From Lederbergia wuyishanensis (GTDB taxonomy: Bacteria; Bacillota; Bacilli; Bacillales; Bacillaceae_C), in assembly GCF_022900255.1 (NCBI RefSeq), contig NZ_JALIRM010000009.1, forward strand, positions 124,001 to 188,000: a stretch of DNA of 64,000 bases. Direction: 5' to 3'. Within the stretch, counting starts at the first letter, position 1. Each line of letters opens with the position of its first letter. Below are positions 52,966-62,573 of the stretch, piece by piece. Under the pieces are notes generated by a model, which saw nothing but the letters and a program-made list of their open reading frames with translations, did not search any database and had not been told where the DNA came from. A program made the position numbers and the translations under genes.

Positions 52966-54948
52966 ATGGATCATTTATTATCGACATCCTCTGAAACCAT
53001 CGATCATATTCAAACAAAAGCAAAAGGACCAGAAGGTAAGCTTCCATTAACGGATGCAATGTTGCGTAACTCCCCTAGTGGCGACTTATTTGGATTGTCT
53101 CAAAATGTTGGTATGGGCTGGTCACCGAATAATTTACGAGGAAAAGAAATATTACTCCTCAGTACACAAGGCGGCATGAAAGATAGTAACGGATTTCCCA
53201 TTGCGTTGGGTTACCATACCGGCCATTGGGAAGTCGATCAATTGATGAAGGAAGCGGCGATAGAAATCAATCGTGCTGGAGGGATTCCTTTTGCGGCATA
53301 CGTTAGCGATCCATGTGATGGAAGGTCCCAAGGAACGAGAGGGATGTTTGATTCTTTTCCATACAGAAACGATGCTGCGATTGTATACCGCAGGTTGATT
53401 CGTTCACTCCCGACGCGGAAGGCAGTTGTGGGAATCGCGACATGTGATAAAGGCTTGCCTGCCATGATGCTAGCCCTTGCTTCCATGCATGATCTACCGA
53501 CTGTAATCATACCAGGAGGAGTCACGCTTCCACCTGAATATGGGGAAGATGCCGGGAAAATTCAAACAATCGGTGCACGTTATTCTGCTAACGAAATTAC
53601 ACTTGAAGAAGCGGCAGAACTTGGATGTAGAGCATGCGCAACTCCTGGTGGGGGATGTCAATTTTTAGGAACGGCCGCAACAGCCCAAGTAATAAGTGAA
53701 GCGCTTGGATTATCGTTACCGCATTCTGCATTAGCGCCCTCTGGACAAGATATTTGGAGGGAAATGGCCAGAAATTCAGCAAGAGCAGTTATTGAAATGG
53801 AAAAAATGCGAGTTACAACGAAGGATATTTTAACGGATGCCTCCATCCATAATGCAATGGTTGTCCATGCGGCGTTCGGAGGCTCGACCAATTTACTTTT
53901 ACATATCCCAGCAATCGCTCATGCCGCAGGATGCACAATCCCAACTGTAGATGATTGGATAAAAGTAAACAGACAAACTCCAAGGCTAGTAAGTGTACTT
54001 CCAAATGGCCCAGAATACCATCCAACTATTCGTGCTTATTTAGCTGGTGGAGTTCCAGAAGTGATGCTTCATTTAAGAAACTTAGGATTATTAAACGAAG
54101 ATGTTATGACCGTAACAGGAAAAACGCTTCGCGAGAATTTGGATTGGTGGGAGCAATCTGAACGTCGAAAACAGATGAAAAACCGCTTAAAAATGGCTGA
54201 TGGTATTGATGCGTCTGAAGTAATTATGTCAAAGGAACAAGCAAAAAAGAAAGGGATGACATCAACTATCACATTCCCAACTGGAAACATTGCTCCCGAA
54301 GGCTCAGTTATCAAATCAACTTCCATCGACAAAGAAAAAATTGATGAGAACGGAATATTTTATCATAAAGCTGAAGTAAAAGTATTTACGAGTGAAAGGG
54401 ATGGAATACGAGCCATTAGACAGGGGAGAATTGCAGCGGGTGATATCATGATTGTCTCCGGTTGCGGTCCACTTGGAACGGGCATGGAAGAAACCTATCA
54501 ATTAACATCTGCGTTAAAGCATCTTTCGTTCGGAAAACATGTGACATTGATTACTGATGCTAGGTTCTCTGGAGTTTCAACAGGTGCGTGCATTGGGCAT
54601 GTGGGCCCAGAAGGATTGGCAGATGGTCCGATTGGAAAACTACGAGATGGAGATGTAGTTGAAGTAAAGATTGATACGGTGAATTTGGAGGGACGAGTAA
54701 ACTTTTTAGGTACAAAAGATACACCGGTTTCTCCAGAGGAAGGAACTCAAATTTTACGCCAACGACAACAAAATAATATTAAGCCTGCAGATGGTTTGCC
54801 AGATGATACGAGGTTATGGGCAGCATTGCAAAAGGTGAGTGGCGGTACTTGGCGTGGAAGTGTGTATGATGTAGATCGAATCATAGAAGTGCTTGAAGCT
54901 GGTGAAAAGGCTTTGGGGAAGAGTGAGAACGAGGTAGAAGTTCTATAG
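52966..54948 (+). CDS. yjhG: YjhG/YagF-type sugar-acid dehydratase (D-xylonate/L-arabinonate dehydratase)
   Basis: 660 aa IlvD/Edd-superfamily iron-sulfur dehydratase. Cluster cysteines are C117 (DPCDGRSQG), C160 (TCDKGLPAMM) and C231 (GGGCQFLGTA). Later family motifs are AAFGGSTNLLLHIPAIAHAAG and TDARFSGVSTGACIGHVGPE. At about 660 residues it is longer than IlvD (about 560) and has the length of E. coli YjhG/YagF, which are D-xylonate dehydratases. It would convert pentonate to 2-keto-3-deoxypentonate. ATG 52966 is chosen because AGGAGG lies 7 bases upstream; ATG 52960 is too close. Confidence 0.88.
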   Translation: MDHLLSTSSETIDHIQTKAKGPEGKLPLTDAMLRNSPSGDLFGLSQNVGMGWSPNNLRGKEILLLSTQGGMKDSNGFPIALGYHTGHWEVDQLMKEAAIEINRAGGIPFAAYVSDPCDGRSQGTRGMFDSFPYRNDAAIVYRRLIRSLPTRKAVVGIATCDKGLPAMMLALASMHDLPTVIIPGGVTLPPEYGEDAGKIQTIGARYSANEITLEEAAELGCRACATPGGGCQFLGTAATAQVISEALGLSLPHSALAPSGQDIWREMARNSARAVIEMEKMRVTTKDILTDASIHNAMVVHAAFGGSTNLLLHIPAIAHAAGCTIPTVDDWIKVNRQTPRLVSVLPNGPEYHPTIRAYLAGGVPEVMLHLRNLGLLNEDVMTVTGKTLRENLDWWEQSERRKQMKNRLKMADGIDASEVIMSKEQAKKKGMTSTITFPTGNIAPEGSVIKSTSIDKEKIDENGIFYHKAEVKVFTSERDGIRAIRQGRIAAGDIMIVSGCGPLGTGMEETYQLTSALKHLSFGKHVTLITDARFSGVSTGACIGHVGPEGLADGPIGKLRDGDVVEVKIDTVNLEGRVNFLGTKDTPVSPEEGTQILRQRQQNNIKPADGLPDDTRLWAALQKVSGGTWRGSVYDVDRIIEVLEAGEKALGKSENEVEVL

Positions 54949-54990
54949 TCAAACGACGTTTATTTAATAAATAGTTTACAATTCATATTA

Positions 54991-55016
54991 AACCCCGTTC
55001 CTCTATGGACGGGGTT
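54991..55016. terminator. terminator after sugar-acid operon
   Basis: Perfect AACCCCGT / ACGGGGTT stem with a 10-base loop followed by AAAATAATT. Confidence 0.8.
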
Positions 55017-55078
55017 AAAATAATTGCGTTTAATTTTAAGAATTTGTGATAAAGCGGTTTTATCTTTAGATTCTATGC

Positions 55079-55549
55079 TTAATCCCTTTCTCTTGCTCTC
55101 TGTGTATCTCTAATATTTTTCTGGACGGTTATTGCCGCAAATAAACTAAGAACAAAGGACATTGCATAAAATCCCTTTTCGCTTAAAACGATACTTCCAG
55201 CATTGTATAAACCAATCGCCATTAATGAAACAGATACAATAAGTGCTACCCAACTAATTCCATAGTAAATACTTGTAACTGGTATTCCCTCATCTTTATC
55301 CCTTACTGCTTTTTGTAAAGATACTGCTGAATAAAGTCCAAAAATTAAAACGGCAAAGTAATATCCTTTTTCGTTCAGTTGCATTGAGGCATTAAACAAC
55401 CCAATGAGGTAAGCGGTAACACCTGCCATCAACGCCGCCCAGGAAGCCCCTTTGAATGCTGAAGTTGGTTCTCCCTCTTTTCGTTCTATTTTTATTTTTG
55501 GAACCTCTTCTTTTTCCTTATTTACTAAAACCTCAGGATCATTAGACAT
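55079..55549 (-). CDS. YiaA/YiaB-type inner membrane protein
   Basis: 156 aa with a charged N-terminus of about 35 residues and four helices arranged as two repeats of the YiaAB two-helix domain: [19 protein letters not shown] ... [19 protein letters not shown] and [20 protein letters not shown] ... [20 protein letters not shown]. Function of the family is unknown. Start 55549 is chosen because GGAGGAG lies 8 or so bases upstream; an upstream ATG at 55567 has no ribosome-binding site. Confidence 0.82.
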   Translation of the reverse strand: MSNDPEVLVNKEKEEVPKIKIERKEGEPTSAFKGASWAALMAGVTAYLIGLFNASMQLNEKGYYFAVLIFGLYSAVSLQKAVRDKDEGIPVTSIYYGISWVALIVSVSLMAIGLYNAGSIVLSEKGFYAMSFVLSLFAAITVQKNIRDTQRARERD

Positions 55550-55836
55550 TAATTGCTTCTCCTCCATCTTTTTTACTTATAAACATAGGGCACCCAAGTC
55601 CGCTGTAGTACCCGTATATAAATTCATTATATAGAAATTTCTTACAAATAGTAGATAATTTTAACGATAATCAAGTGTATTATAGAATAGCTGTTTTTTT
55701 TATGTTCTTTCAAACAAAATTGATTAATTTTATAATAAAGGCTGTACCGCCTTTCCATCCGATGCCCTGAAAAATAGTGACTTTTCCCAAGATAATCCTC
55801 AATGTCATAATTGTGAAAAGTGATGCATCAGATGTT

Positions 55837-56238
55837 CTATCTCTTTCTAGAAATTTTGAAACCATTATCTATGGCTTCAAAGCCGATTCTAGGATAGTAA
55901 TCCATTGCAGTAGGTGAGGCTAAAAGTAACAATGATACTTCTTCACCTATATGTTCTTGCAGTAATCTTACAAGTTCACTCCCTATCCCGCTTTTTTGAT
56001 ATTCAAGACTTACAGCTAAATCCGACAGGTAACAACAATAGCTAAAATCGGTAATTGCTCTAGCAATGCCTACTAGTTTTTCTTGATACCAAGCGGTAAA
56101 AATAATATCCGAGTTTTCTATCATTCGCTGTAGCCGATTTAAATCATTAGATGGTCTTTTAATACCTGAAGATATAAATAATTGGGAGAGTTCCTCCGCA
56201 TTAATATTTGTGCCTTCTTTATAAATAATATTCACCAT
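55837..56238 (-). CDS. GNAT family N-acetyltransferase
   Basis: 133 aa GNAT-fold protein. Motif A for acetyl-CoA binding is LEYQKSGIGSELVRLLQEH (Q/RxxGxG/A form), preceded by the beta-4 strand YLSDLAVS and followed by ASPTAMDYYPRIGFEAIDNG, the typical tail. Acetyl acceptor unknown. AAGGAGGAAAAGT precedes the ATG. Confidence 0.85.
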   Translation of the reverse strand: MVNIIYKEGTNINAEELSQLFISSGIKRPSNDLNRLQRMIENSDIIFTAWYQEKLVGIARAITDFSYCCYLSDLAVSLEYQKSGIGSELVRLLQEHIGEEVSLLLLASPTAMDYYPRIGFEAIDNGFKISRKR

Positions 56239-56392
56239 ACTTTTCCTCCTTAAATAATATTAATTTATCATAATGACACTTCCGAGAAAAATACCTTGTA
56301 AGAAAAGAGGAGAAGAGCATTATATGAAGAAATCCTATATGAATAAAGTAATAGAAATTCGAGTTGATTAATCTTTTAGGAGGAACCAAAAG

Positions 56393-57304
56393 TTGATCTA
56401 TTCTTTCAAGCAAAACGAAATTGAAAAAATCATTAAACATTTTGGAAAAGATTTTTATGAAAAAGTTTTGAGAGACATTACAGTGTATCCCGAACAGTGG
56501 TCGTTAACTTCTCTACAATTTATACCTTCCTATTCTGCGAATATTGTTTTTACATGTATTTCTGAGAAATTTGGTAATGCTGTATTGAAAATTGGAAAAT
56601 CAAATTCGAGAGAAATTTCTACTGAATTTAATACTTTAAACGAATATAAAGGAAGAAGATTTTGTAGAGTTTTTAATGCTGAAATTGAAAACGGCGTAAT
56701 ATTAGAGGAATGGATAAAGCCGGGAAATCCATTAAGGGATGAGGATTCTCTTGATAAAAGATTATCCGTTTTTTCATCTCTTTTTAAAGACCTACATAAA
56801 ACGCCTGGGAATACAGAAATATATCCGACTTATATTGAGTGGGTAGATAAGATAGCAGAGTACATGAGCAAGCGTCAAGATTGTAAGGAATTATATTTGT
56901 ATATGAAAAAAGCACAAGATATATGCCATTCGTTATCTAGTATTCACTCGCAAAAGATGCTACTTCACGGGGATTTTCATCATGATAATATATTGCTAAA
57001 TACAGATGGGGAATATAAAATCATCGATCCAAAGGGCGTGGTGGGCGATCCTATCTTTGATGTGCCGCGTTTTATATTAAATGAATTTGGAGATGAAATA
57101 ACTCCTGAGTTATACGAGAAAATAAACTATATTATCAATGTCCTAGAAAAAAGCTTGGATATTCCAAATGAGGTTATAAAAAAATGCTTATTTGTGGAGA
57201 CAGCAATGGGGATATGTTGGTGCGTAGAAGATGGCGCAGTTCCTGAGGAATATTCGGAACTAGTTAAAACTGTTGCTTTTGCGGAAGACATTCTGAATAA
57301 TTAA
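56393..57304 (+). CDS. APH/StrB-like antibiotic or small-molecule kinase
   Basis: 303 aa phosphotransferase. Catalytic loop LLHGDFHHDNILLNTDG and metal motif KIIDPKGVVGDPIFDVPRF are those of the aminoglycoside/hydroxyurea kinase group (APH(6)/StrB), where IDPKG replaces the IDW of other APH proteins. N-lobe Lys is probably in NAVLKIGKSNSREI. The TTG start has TTAGGAGG at good spacing. Whether it confers resistance cannot be told from sequence. Monocistronic and divergent from the GNAT gene. Confidence 0.83.
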   Translation: MIYSFKQNEIEKIIKHFGKDFYEKVLRDITVYPEQWSLTSLQFIPSYSANIVFTCISEKFGNAVLKIGKSNSREISTEFNTLNEYKGRRFCRVFNAEIENGVILEEWIKPGNPLRDEDSLDKRLSVFSSLFKDLHKTPGNTEIYPTYIEWVDKIAEYMSKRQDCKELYLYMKKAQDICHSLSSIHSQKMLLHGDFHHDNILLNTDGEYKIIDPKGVVGDPIFDVPRFILNEFGDEITPELYEKINYIINVLEKSLDIPNEVIKKCLFVETAMGICWCVEDGAVPEEYSELVKTVAFAEDILNN

Positions 57305-57307
57305 GTG

Positions 57308-57345
57308 GAAAAATACCGCTTTAGTGTAAAAGCGGTATTTTTCGA
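57308..57345. terminator. bidirectional terminator
   Basis: AAAATACCGCTTT / AAAGCGGTATTTTT stem between converging kinase and epimerase genes. Confidence 0.85.
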
Positions 57346-58221
57346 TTAAATTATTTCGTTATAGTAATCAATCAAACCCGGCAGCCAATCTTTCAAGTTG
57401 CTGAATTCGTAACCTAGATTCTTTGCTTTTGAGTTATCCATTGTCCAAGTTTCTTTTATTCCATAAGGCGAGCGGTTTTCATCTGTTATATCTGTGGTCA
57501 ATATTGCACTTTTTTCAAGTTTCGATTCAATTAAATTTATTAGCTCCGATAATTGAATGTCACCATTTGCACATGCATTAACTGGTCCTGTGAAATCTTG
57601 TGTCCCAATCCATGCAAGAAATTCTCCAGCTTCACTGGCCGAAATAAAATTAAGTCGTGCTTCTGGATTTGGCATTCCGATATCTTCACCGTTCTTTATT
57701 TTCTTCACATGGAAGAGCAGTCGCTCGGTATAATCTTCTTCTCCTAAAACAATTGGAATACGGACTGATACTGCGGGTAATCCTGTTTTAGAGAATAATG
57801 CAGTTTCAGCAAGCTTTTTCCCTTCCCCATATGATACTTCTTGGCTTTTCACAATTTGTAGAGGATATGTAAATGGATTAAATTCCTCTTCATTAAGGAG
57901 ATTCCCATATTCATAAACAGACATTGTAGAAGTGAAAACATATTTACCTACTTGATCTTTCAAAGCTTCATAAGCAATATTAATATCTTCCGAAGAGTAT
58001 CCAATTTGATCATAAACGACATCGAAGTGGAATCCGCCACAAGCTGTTTTCAATGAGTCAATGTCATACCTGTCAGCAATAAGCTGCTTAACTTCCTCAC
58101 CAAATGGATTACCACTTTTCCCTCGAGTAGCGACTGTCACATCTACTCCTCTTGATAGCAAGCTGCGGACGAGCTCCTTTCCGAAAAATCGTGTCCCTCC
58201 AAGTACTAATGCTGTTTTCAT
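57346..58221 (-). CDS. NAD-dependent epimerase/dehydratase family protein
   Basis: 291 aa extended-SDR protein. The N-terminal Rossmann motif is LVLGGTRFFGKELV (GGTxFxG form). The active-site Tyr/Lys pair is probably in EVSYGEGKKLAE (YxxxK). Members act on nucleotide-sugars or bind nucleic acid/ NAD as atypical SDRs; substrate unknown. AAGGGAGG precedes the ATG, which overlaps the end of the CdaR-type gene by 4 bases. Confidence 0.8.
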   Translation of the reverse strand: MKTALVLGGTRFFGKELVRSLLSRGVDVTVATRGKSGNPFGEEVKQLIADRYDIDSLKTACGGFHFDVVYDQIGYSSEDINIAYEALKDQVGKYVFTSTMSVYEYGNLLNEEEFNPFTYPLQIVKSQEVSYGEGKKLAETALFSKTGLPAVSVRIPIVLGEEDYTERLLFHVKKIKNGEDIGMPNPEARLNFISASEAGEFLAWIGTQDFTGPVNACANGDIQLSELINLIESKLEKSAILTTDITDENRSPYGIKETWTMDNSKAKNLGYEFSNLKDWLPGLIDYYNEII

Positions 58222-59333
58222 TGTTTTTCCTCCCTTTCTGTATATTGCTCATGGATATTTTTTAACCAAATACCCATCTGTAATGCAAAAGCATCCTTAA
58301 AGTTTTGTGGATCATAGCCACTTTCCTCTTTTATTTTATTTAATCTATAGATTAATGTATTACGGTGAATAAATAGCTTTTCGGCAGTTTCTTTTATATT
58401 AAAATTGCAATCGAAAAAAGCTTGTAATGTTTCTTGATGAGTTTCAATACTTCCTAGTATGATTCTATTGTAAAAAGCTCCTGCAATCTTTCGATCAATT
58501 TGATGAATTAGTGCTTTGGGTTCAATATCTGTATAAGAAATGATATTGGTTTCAGCATCACTTATGGCAAGAGCAATTTCACATTCACGATAGGCATTTC
58601 TTATACAATTCCAATCTGGAATTATTGAACTGTATCCTAATTTTATATTTGTATTTATACTGTTTAAATGTTGATAAAGCTTACTAAATTTTTTTTTAGC
58701 TTGGGAAAGAGTATCCTCTTTTAAAATCAGCATCATCTTATTTACGTGTATTAGACCAGCGATTCCATTTCCTTTTCCGATGAAATTTTCTGTACTTGTT
58801 ATTAATGATTGTCTTGAAAAGGAATGATCCGAAATTATTATGAGTGCGATTACAAAAGGACCTTCCAATTGAATATTTAATAAACCGAGCCAACGTTTCA
58901 CATTATTAAAATTAGGATAATCTTTTAAAAACTCTTCAATTGCCATTTCCTTCATTCTCTGTTTCCATTCTGCTTGAGTTGCTAAATAAGTTTGCTTAAT
59001 CATTAATTCAGCCATCATTTTAACCAAGCCAGCACGGTTCCCTATTGATTTCGGGTTTCCTGTTATGCCAATGACACCCACGATTTGATTTTGAAGATTT
59101 ATAGGTAAATTAATACCTGCCTTTGTTCCTCTTAATTTATTTTTGTTCTTTTCAGTAATTTCTACTATCTGTCCACTTCTGATGACCTCTAAGGCCCCTT
59201 CATGTATAGCGTATAATCGTGACGAATCCCCTGATGCAAGAATAATTCCTTTTTCGTTCATTACATTAATATTTAAATCTAGGACATTCGAAGTCTCTTT
59301 TACTAGCATTTCAGCAATCTCACGGGTAATCAT
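58218..59333 (-). CDS. CdaR-family sugar-diacid/glycerate regulator
   Basis: 371 aa regulator. The N-terminal sugar-diacid recognition domain (about 1-130) has VLDLNINVMNEKGIILASGD and GTKAGINLPINLQNQIVGVIG. A central degenerate GGDEF-like region follows, then a C-terminal PucR-type helix-turn-helix: CNFNIKETAEKLFIHRNTLI with YRLNKIKEESGYDP. CdaR proteins activate genes for glucarate, galactarate or glycerate use. The glycerate kinase gene is divergent 217 bases away, the probable target. AAGGAGAATCTAGA precedes the ATG. Confidence 0.88.
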   Translation of the reverse strand: MITREIAEMLVKETSNVLDLNINVMNEKGIILASGDSSRLYAIHEGALEVIRSGQIVEITEKNKNKLRGTKAGINLPINLQNQIVGVIGITGNPKSIGNRAGLVKMMAELMIKQTYLATQAEWKQRMKEMAIEEFLKDYPNFNNVKRWLGLLNIQLEGPFVIALIIISDHSFSRQSLITSTENFIGKGNGIAGLIHVNKMMLILKEDTLSQAKKKFSKLYQHLNSINTNIKLGYSSIIPDWNCIRNAYRECEIALAISDAETNIISYTDIEPKALIHQIDRKIAGAFYNRIILGSIETHQETLQAFFDCNFNIKETAEKLFIHRNTLIYRLNKIKEESGYDPQNFKDAFALQMGIWLKNIHEQYTEREEKQ

Positions 59334-59550
59334 TCTAGATTCTCCTTTTTGTGCAAAAATGACATTTTTCGACTTATCTTCCTGGATGAATGGGATTATT
59401 TTTGGTCACTAAGTACAAAATTTTGATAATTTAAGCTTGTTAAATTGTATTTTACTTATAAAGCATTTTTTTATCAATACGATTATAATGGAACGATATT
59501 ACATAACAAAATAATGGATAAAATGCAAAATCACTTTTAATAAATAGGAG

Positions 59551-60699
59551 ATGATCATCATAAAAATCGTCATAGCACCCGATTCATTTAAAGGAAGCGT
59601 ATCTGCTATGGAAGCAGCTATAGCCATTGAAAAAGGGGTGAAAAATGCTTTTTCTAATGCCAAAACAGTGTTGCTTCCAGTAGCAGACGGTGGAGAAGGT
59701 ACATTGGAAACTTTAGTGTCGGCTACTAACGGGGAGAAAGTTTACGAAAAAGTAAATGGTCCCCTTGGAAAAGAGGTTAATGCTCATTTCGGTGTACTTG
59801 GAGACCGTTCTACCTGTGTTATAGAAATGGCGGTTGCCTCTGGTCTGAATTTAATCGAGGAAGATGAAAGAAATCCAATGTTGACCACCACATATGGGAC
59901 AGGGGAATTGATTAAAGAGGCACTGGATAAAGGATATCGCAATTTTGTTCTTGCGATTGGTGGGTCGGCAACGAATGATGGGGGCGCAGGCATGCTTCAA
60001 GCGCTTGGAATGCAGCTTATTGATAAAGAGGGAAAAGAAATTGGATATGGTGGTGGAGAGTTAGGAAAAATTCATTACATTTCCACAGAAAACTTCGATA
60101 AAAGAATAAAAGAAAGTACATTTTTAATCGCTTCAGATGTTGAAAATCCTTTTGTAGGAGAAAAAGGCGCATCTCATGTTTTTGGTCCTCAAAAAGGGGC
60201 AACGGACGAGATGGTAGAAATTTTAGATCAGAACCTTTTACACTTTGCAAATCATGTGGAAAAAAATACTGGAGTAAGGCTTCATGACATGCCAGGTGCA
60301 GGAGCAGCAGGAGGCATTGGCGGAGCTTTTTTAGCATTTTTTCCGTCCAACATGAAAAGAGGAATTGAAGTGGTCTTAGAGTATGCTAGTTTTGACGAAG
60401 CCCTTAATGGTGCTGATTTAGTCATTACGGGAGAAGGAAAAGTGGACTTTCAAACGGCATATGGAAAAACCCCAATGGGAGTAGCTCAGGCAGCCCAAAG
60501 GAAAGGGGTACCGACTATCATACTTGCTGGAGCAGTCGGGGAGAACATTCGGAACCTTTATAAAAATGGGGTCGTTGGCATTTTTAGTATTATTAATCAA
60601 CCAATGTCTCTTGAAAATGCAATGAAAGAAGCGGAAAATTTACTAGAAAAATCAGTTGAACAAATATGCAGGACGTATTTTTGGAACGGATTCCAGTAA
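59551..60699 (+). CDS. glxK: glycerate kinase (GlxK/GarK family)
   Basis: 382 aa type-I glycerate kinase that makes 2-phosphoglycerate from D-glycerate. Family signatures: KIVIAPDSFKGSVSAMEAA, LPVADGGEGTLETLVSA, IGGSATNDGGAGMLQALG, GAGAAGGIGGAFLAFFP and ITGEGKVDFQTAYGKTP. The annotated ATG lies only 1 base after AGGAG. The family normally begins at the KIV motif, whose codon here is ATA at 59560 at a perfect 9-base spacing, so a non-canonical start is possible. Divergent from a CdaR-type activator, its likely control. Confidence 0.93.
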   Translation: MIIIKIVIAPDSFKGSVSAMEAAIAIEKGVKNAFSNAKTVLLPVADGGEGTLETLVSATNGEKVYEKVNGPLGKEVNAHFGVLGDRSTCVIEMAVASGLNLIEEDERNPMLTTTYGTGELIKEALDKGYRNFVLAIGGSATNDGGAGMLQALGMQLIDKEGKEIGYGGGELGKIHYISTENFDKRIKESTFLIASDVENPFVGEKGASHVFGPQKGATDEMVEILDQNLLHFANHVEKNTGVRLHDMPGAGAAGGIGGAFLAFFPSNMKRGIEVVLEYASFDEALNGADLVITGEGKVDFQTAYGKTPMGVAQAAQRKGVPTIILAGAVGENIRNLYKNGVVGIFSIINQPMSLENAMKEAENLLEKSVEQICRTYFWNGFQ

Positions 60700-60734
60700 A
60701 TACGTAGTAAAAAATGAGTGAGGAGGGACATTTA

Positions 60735-61343
60735 TTGGAGTTTATAAGTGAGTCTACAGATTTAAATGATTATTTAAAAGAAACAGATGTTGTTAATTTT
60801 TCTCATCCATTTATTAAGGAAAAAGTTACTGAATTGTTTAACGAGAAACAGTCAGAAATTGAAAAAGCTAAGATTGCTTATACATTTGTAAGAGACCAAA
60901 TAGCACATTCCTGGGATATTCAAAGTACAAGAATTACCTGTAAAGCCTCAGATGTACTTAAATACAAAGAAGGTATATGTTATGCAAAATCAATATTATT
61001 GGCTGCTTTACTAAGGTCTCAAGGGATTCCTACAGGTTTTTGTTATCAACGTCTAATGATATTCGATACACCAGATAAGGGATATTCGCTCCATGCTTTA
61101 AACGGAGTATTTCTTAGTTCATTAAACAGTTGGATTCGTTTAGATGCTCGTGGAAATAAGCCAGGAGTTCAAGCAGAATTTTCAATAGATGAAGAAACTT
61201 TAGCATTTTCAATCCAAGAATATTTTGACGAAAAAGATTATCCAATTATATATATTGAACCCAATGCAAATACGATTGCTGTTTTAGAAGAAAATATAAA
61301 TGCTATAGAAATGTATAAGTATAGTCTTCCTGATGTTTTATAA
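60735..61343 (+). CDS. transglutaminase-like cysteine protease-fold protein
   Basis: 202 aa with a transglutaminase-like core: YTFVRDQIAHSWD, catalytic Cys in KYKEGICYAKSILLAALLRSQGIP, His in YSLHALNGV and Asp in WIRLDARGNKPG, i.e. the full Cys-His-Asp triad. No signal peptide. Function unknown; such bacterial proteins are often peptidases or amidases. TTG 60735 is preferred because AGGAGGG lies 7 bases upstream; an in-frame ATG at 60714 has no ribosome-binding site. Confidence 0.82.
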   Translation: MEFISESTDLNDYLKETDVVNFSHPFIKEKVTELFNEKQSEIEKAKIAYTFVRDQIAHSWDIQSTRITCKASDVLKYKEGICYAKSILLAALLRSQGIPTGFCYQRLMIFDTPDKGYSLHALNGVFLSSLNSWIRLDARGNKPGVQAEFSIDEETLAFSIQEYFDEKDYPIIYIEPNANTIAVLEENINAIEMYKYSLPDVL

Positions 61344-61460
61344 ATTGAACATGTTCCTAAGTAATCTAAAAAAAATAATGAAAAAGAGACTGCTAATTTT
61401 TTGTTTTATATAAGGGTCTCAAGAGTTGAGAGTACATATCCACAGAATGGTCGTGAGAAT

Positions 61461-62573
61461 ATGTTAAAGAAAGTGATATTTATAACTCTACTAATTATAG
61501 TAATTTTCACTTTAGCTGCTTGTAATACGGGCAAAGGTGAAATGAATAGTGCTGGTACAGCGAGTGGATTTAGAGATAGTACCAAGCTATCTGTCAAAGG
61601 AGTAAAGAATGTGGATGTCCTGAATAGCCACGGAAGCATTGAGGGATTGGAAAGAATGAAGATTTTTTATGATAATATGCAAAATGCTGTTCCATCTGAT
61701 TTACGAATTGTTCACTACACAATCGAAGGAGACCCGATTGTTACAGATCTAACATATAACGGTGAATCGCTGGATGTGAAATATGATAGTACCCGAGATG
61801 CCTTTGGAAGCGGGGAAATAACAACCAATCGTTGTGGCAATATTGTTGAGGAAGTGAATCCAACCAATACCTCTTATATCGCGGTCGATTGTACAAATGG
61901 CCCCAATGGAATGGATGAGATCTTACAAATAAACTACAACATGAGTCAACAGGACCTATTTGAGTTCGAACTAAAGTACGGAACTAACAATGAGAACGAA
62001 ATTAATACGAAAACAAACACGGTAACAAAGGAATCAAATAGTAATAAACTTGTCCTGCCAGCAAGTATAAAACAAGAAGTATACAAAAGATTAGTTTACG
62101 CGAATTACTTAGCTGAAAAAGACTTGGAAACAACTTGTAAGTCTAATGAATCGATAAATTATTTCTTAAAGGTTTTTATAAACGGAGGAGAGCGAGAATT
62201 ATCATGGACGGCTTGTGATCAAAGTCCCGATGGTGAAAAATTCACTAAAATAGCAGATTATATAATTGAGCAATCTGAAAAGAAACATAGTGAAAATCCT
62301 CAAATTACAGTTCTAGGTTATGTGCTTCAAGTAAAGGACGATACATTGTTAATCGGTGAAGACTTAAATATGTTAGACTATGAATGGCTTAAAGATGAAA
62401 TCAATCAGATTGACCTAGATGCATATATCTTTGACTTTACCATCCTAGAAGGTGTAAATACAGTGGATTTTCAAACAGGCGATAAAATTCAGGCAACTAT
62501 AGAAGGCTCTAAACCAGGACGAGCTAAAGTGAAGGATATTAAGAAATTGGACTTTTCCACCAACTCAAACTAA
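61461..62573 (+). CDS. lipoprotein with DUF4362 and DUF3221 domains
   Basis: 370 aa. Signal peptide with lipobox LAAC at about residue 20. A DUF4362-type domain (about 45-145) contains DVLNSHGSIEGLERMKIFYD and LRIVHYTIEGDPIVTDLTYN, followed by more of the same with NRCGNIVEE and CTNGPNG. The last about 80 residues resemble DUF3221 (ITVLGYVLQVKDDTLLIGED ... GDKIQATIEG). Both domains are common in Bacillales surface lipoproteins of unknown function. ATG 61461 is chosen because the lipoprotein signal starts there. Confidence 0.82.
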   Translation: MLKKVIFITLLIIVIFTLAACNTGKGEMNSAGTASGFRDSTKLSVKGVKNVDVLNSHGSIEGLERMKIFYDNMQNAVPSDLRIVHYTIEGDPIVTDLTYNGESLDVKYDSTRDAFGSGEITTNRCGNIVEEVNPTNTSYIAVDCTNGPNGMDEILQINYNMSQQDLFEFELKYGTNNENEINTKTNTVTKESNSNKLVLPASIKQEVYKRLVYANYLAEKDLETTCKSNESINYFLKVFINGGERELSWTACDQSPDGEKFTKIADYIIEQSEKKHSENPQITVLGYVLQVKDDTLLIGEDLNMLDYEWLKDEINQIDLDAYIFDFTILEGVNTVDFQTGDKIQATIEGSKPGRAKVKDIKKLDFSTNSN

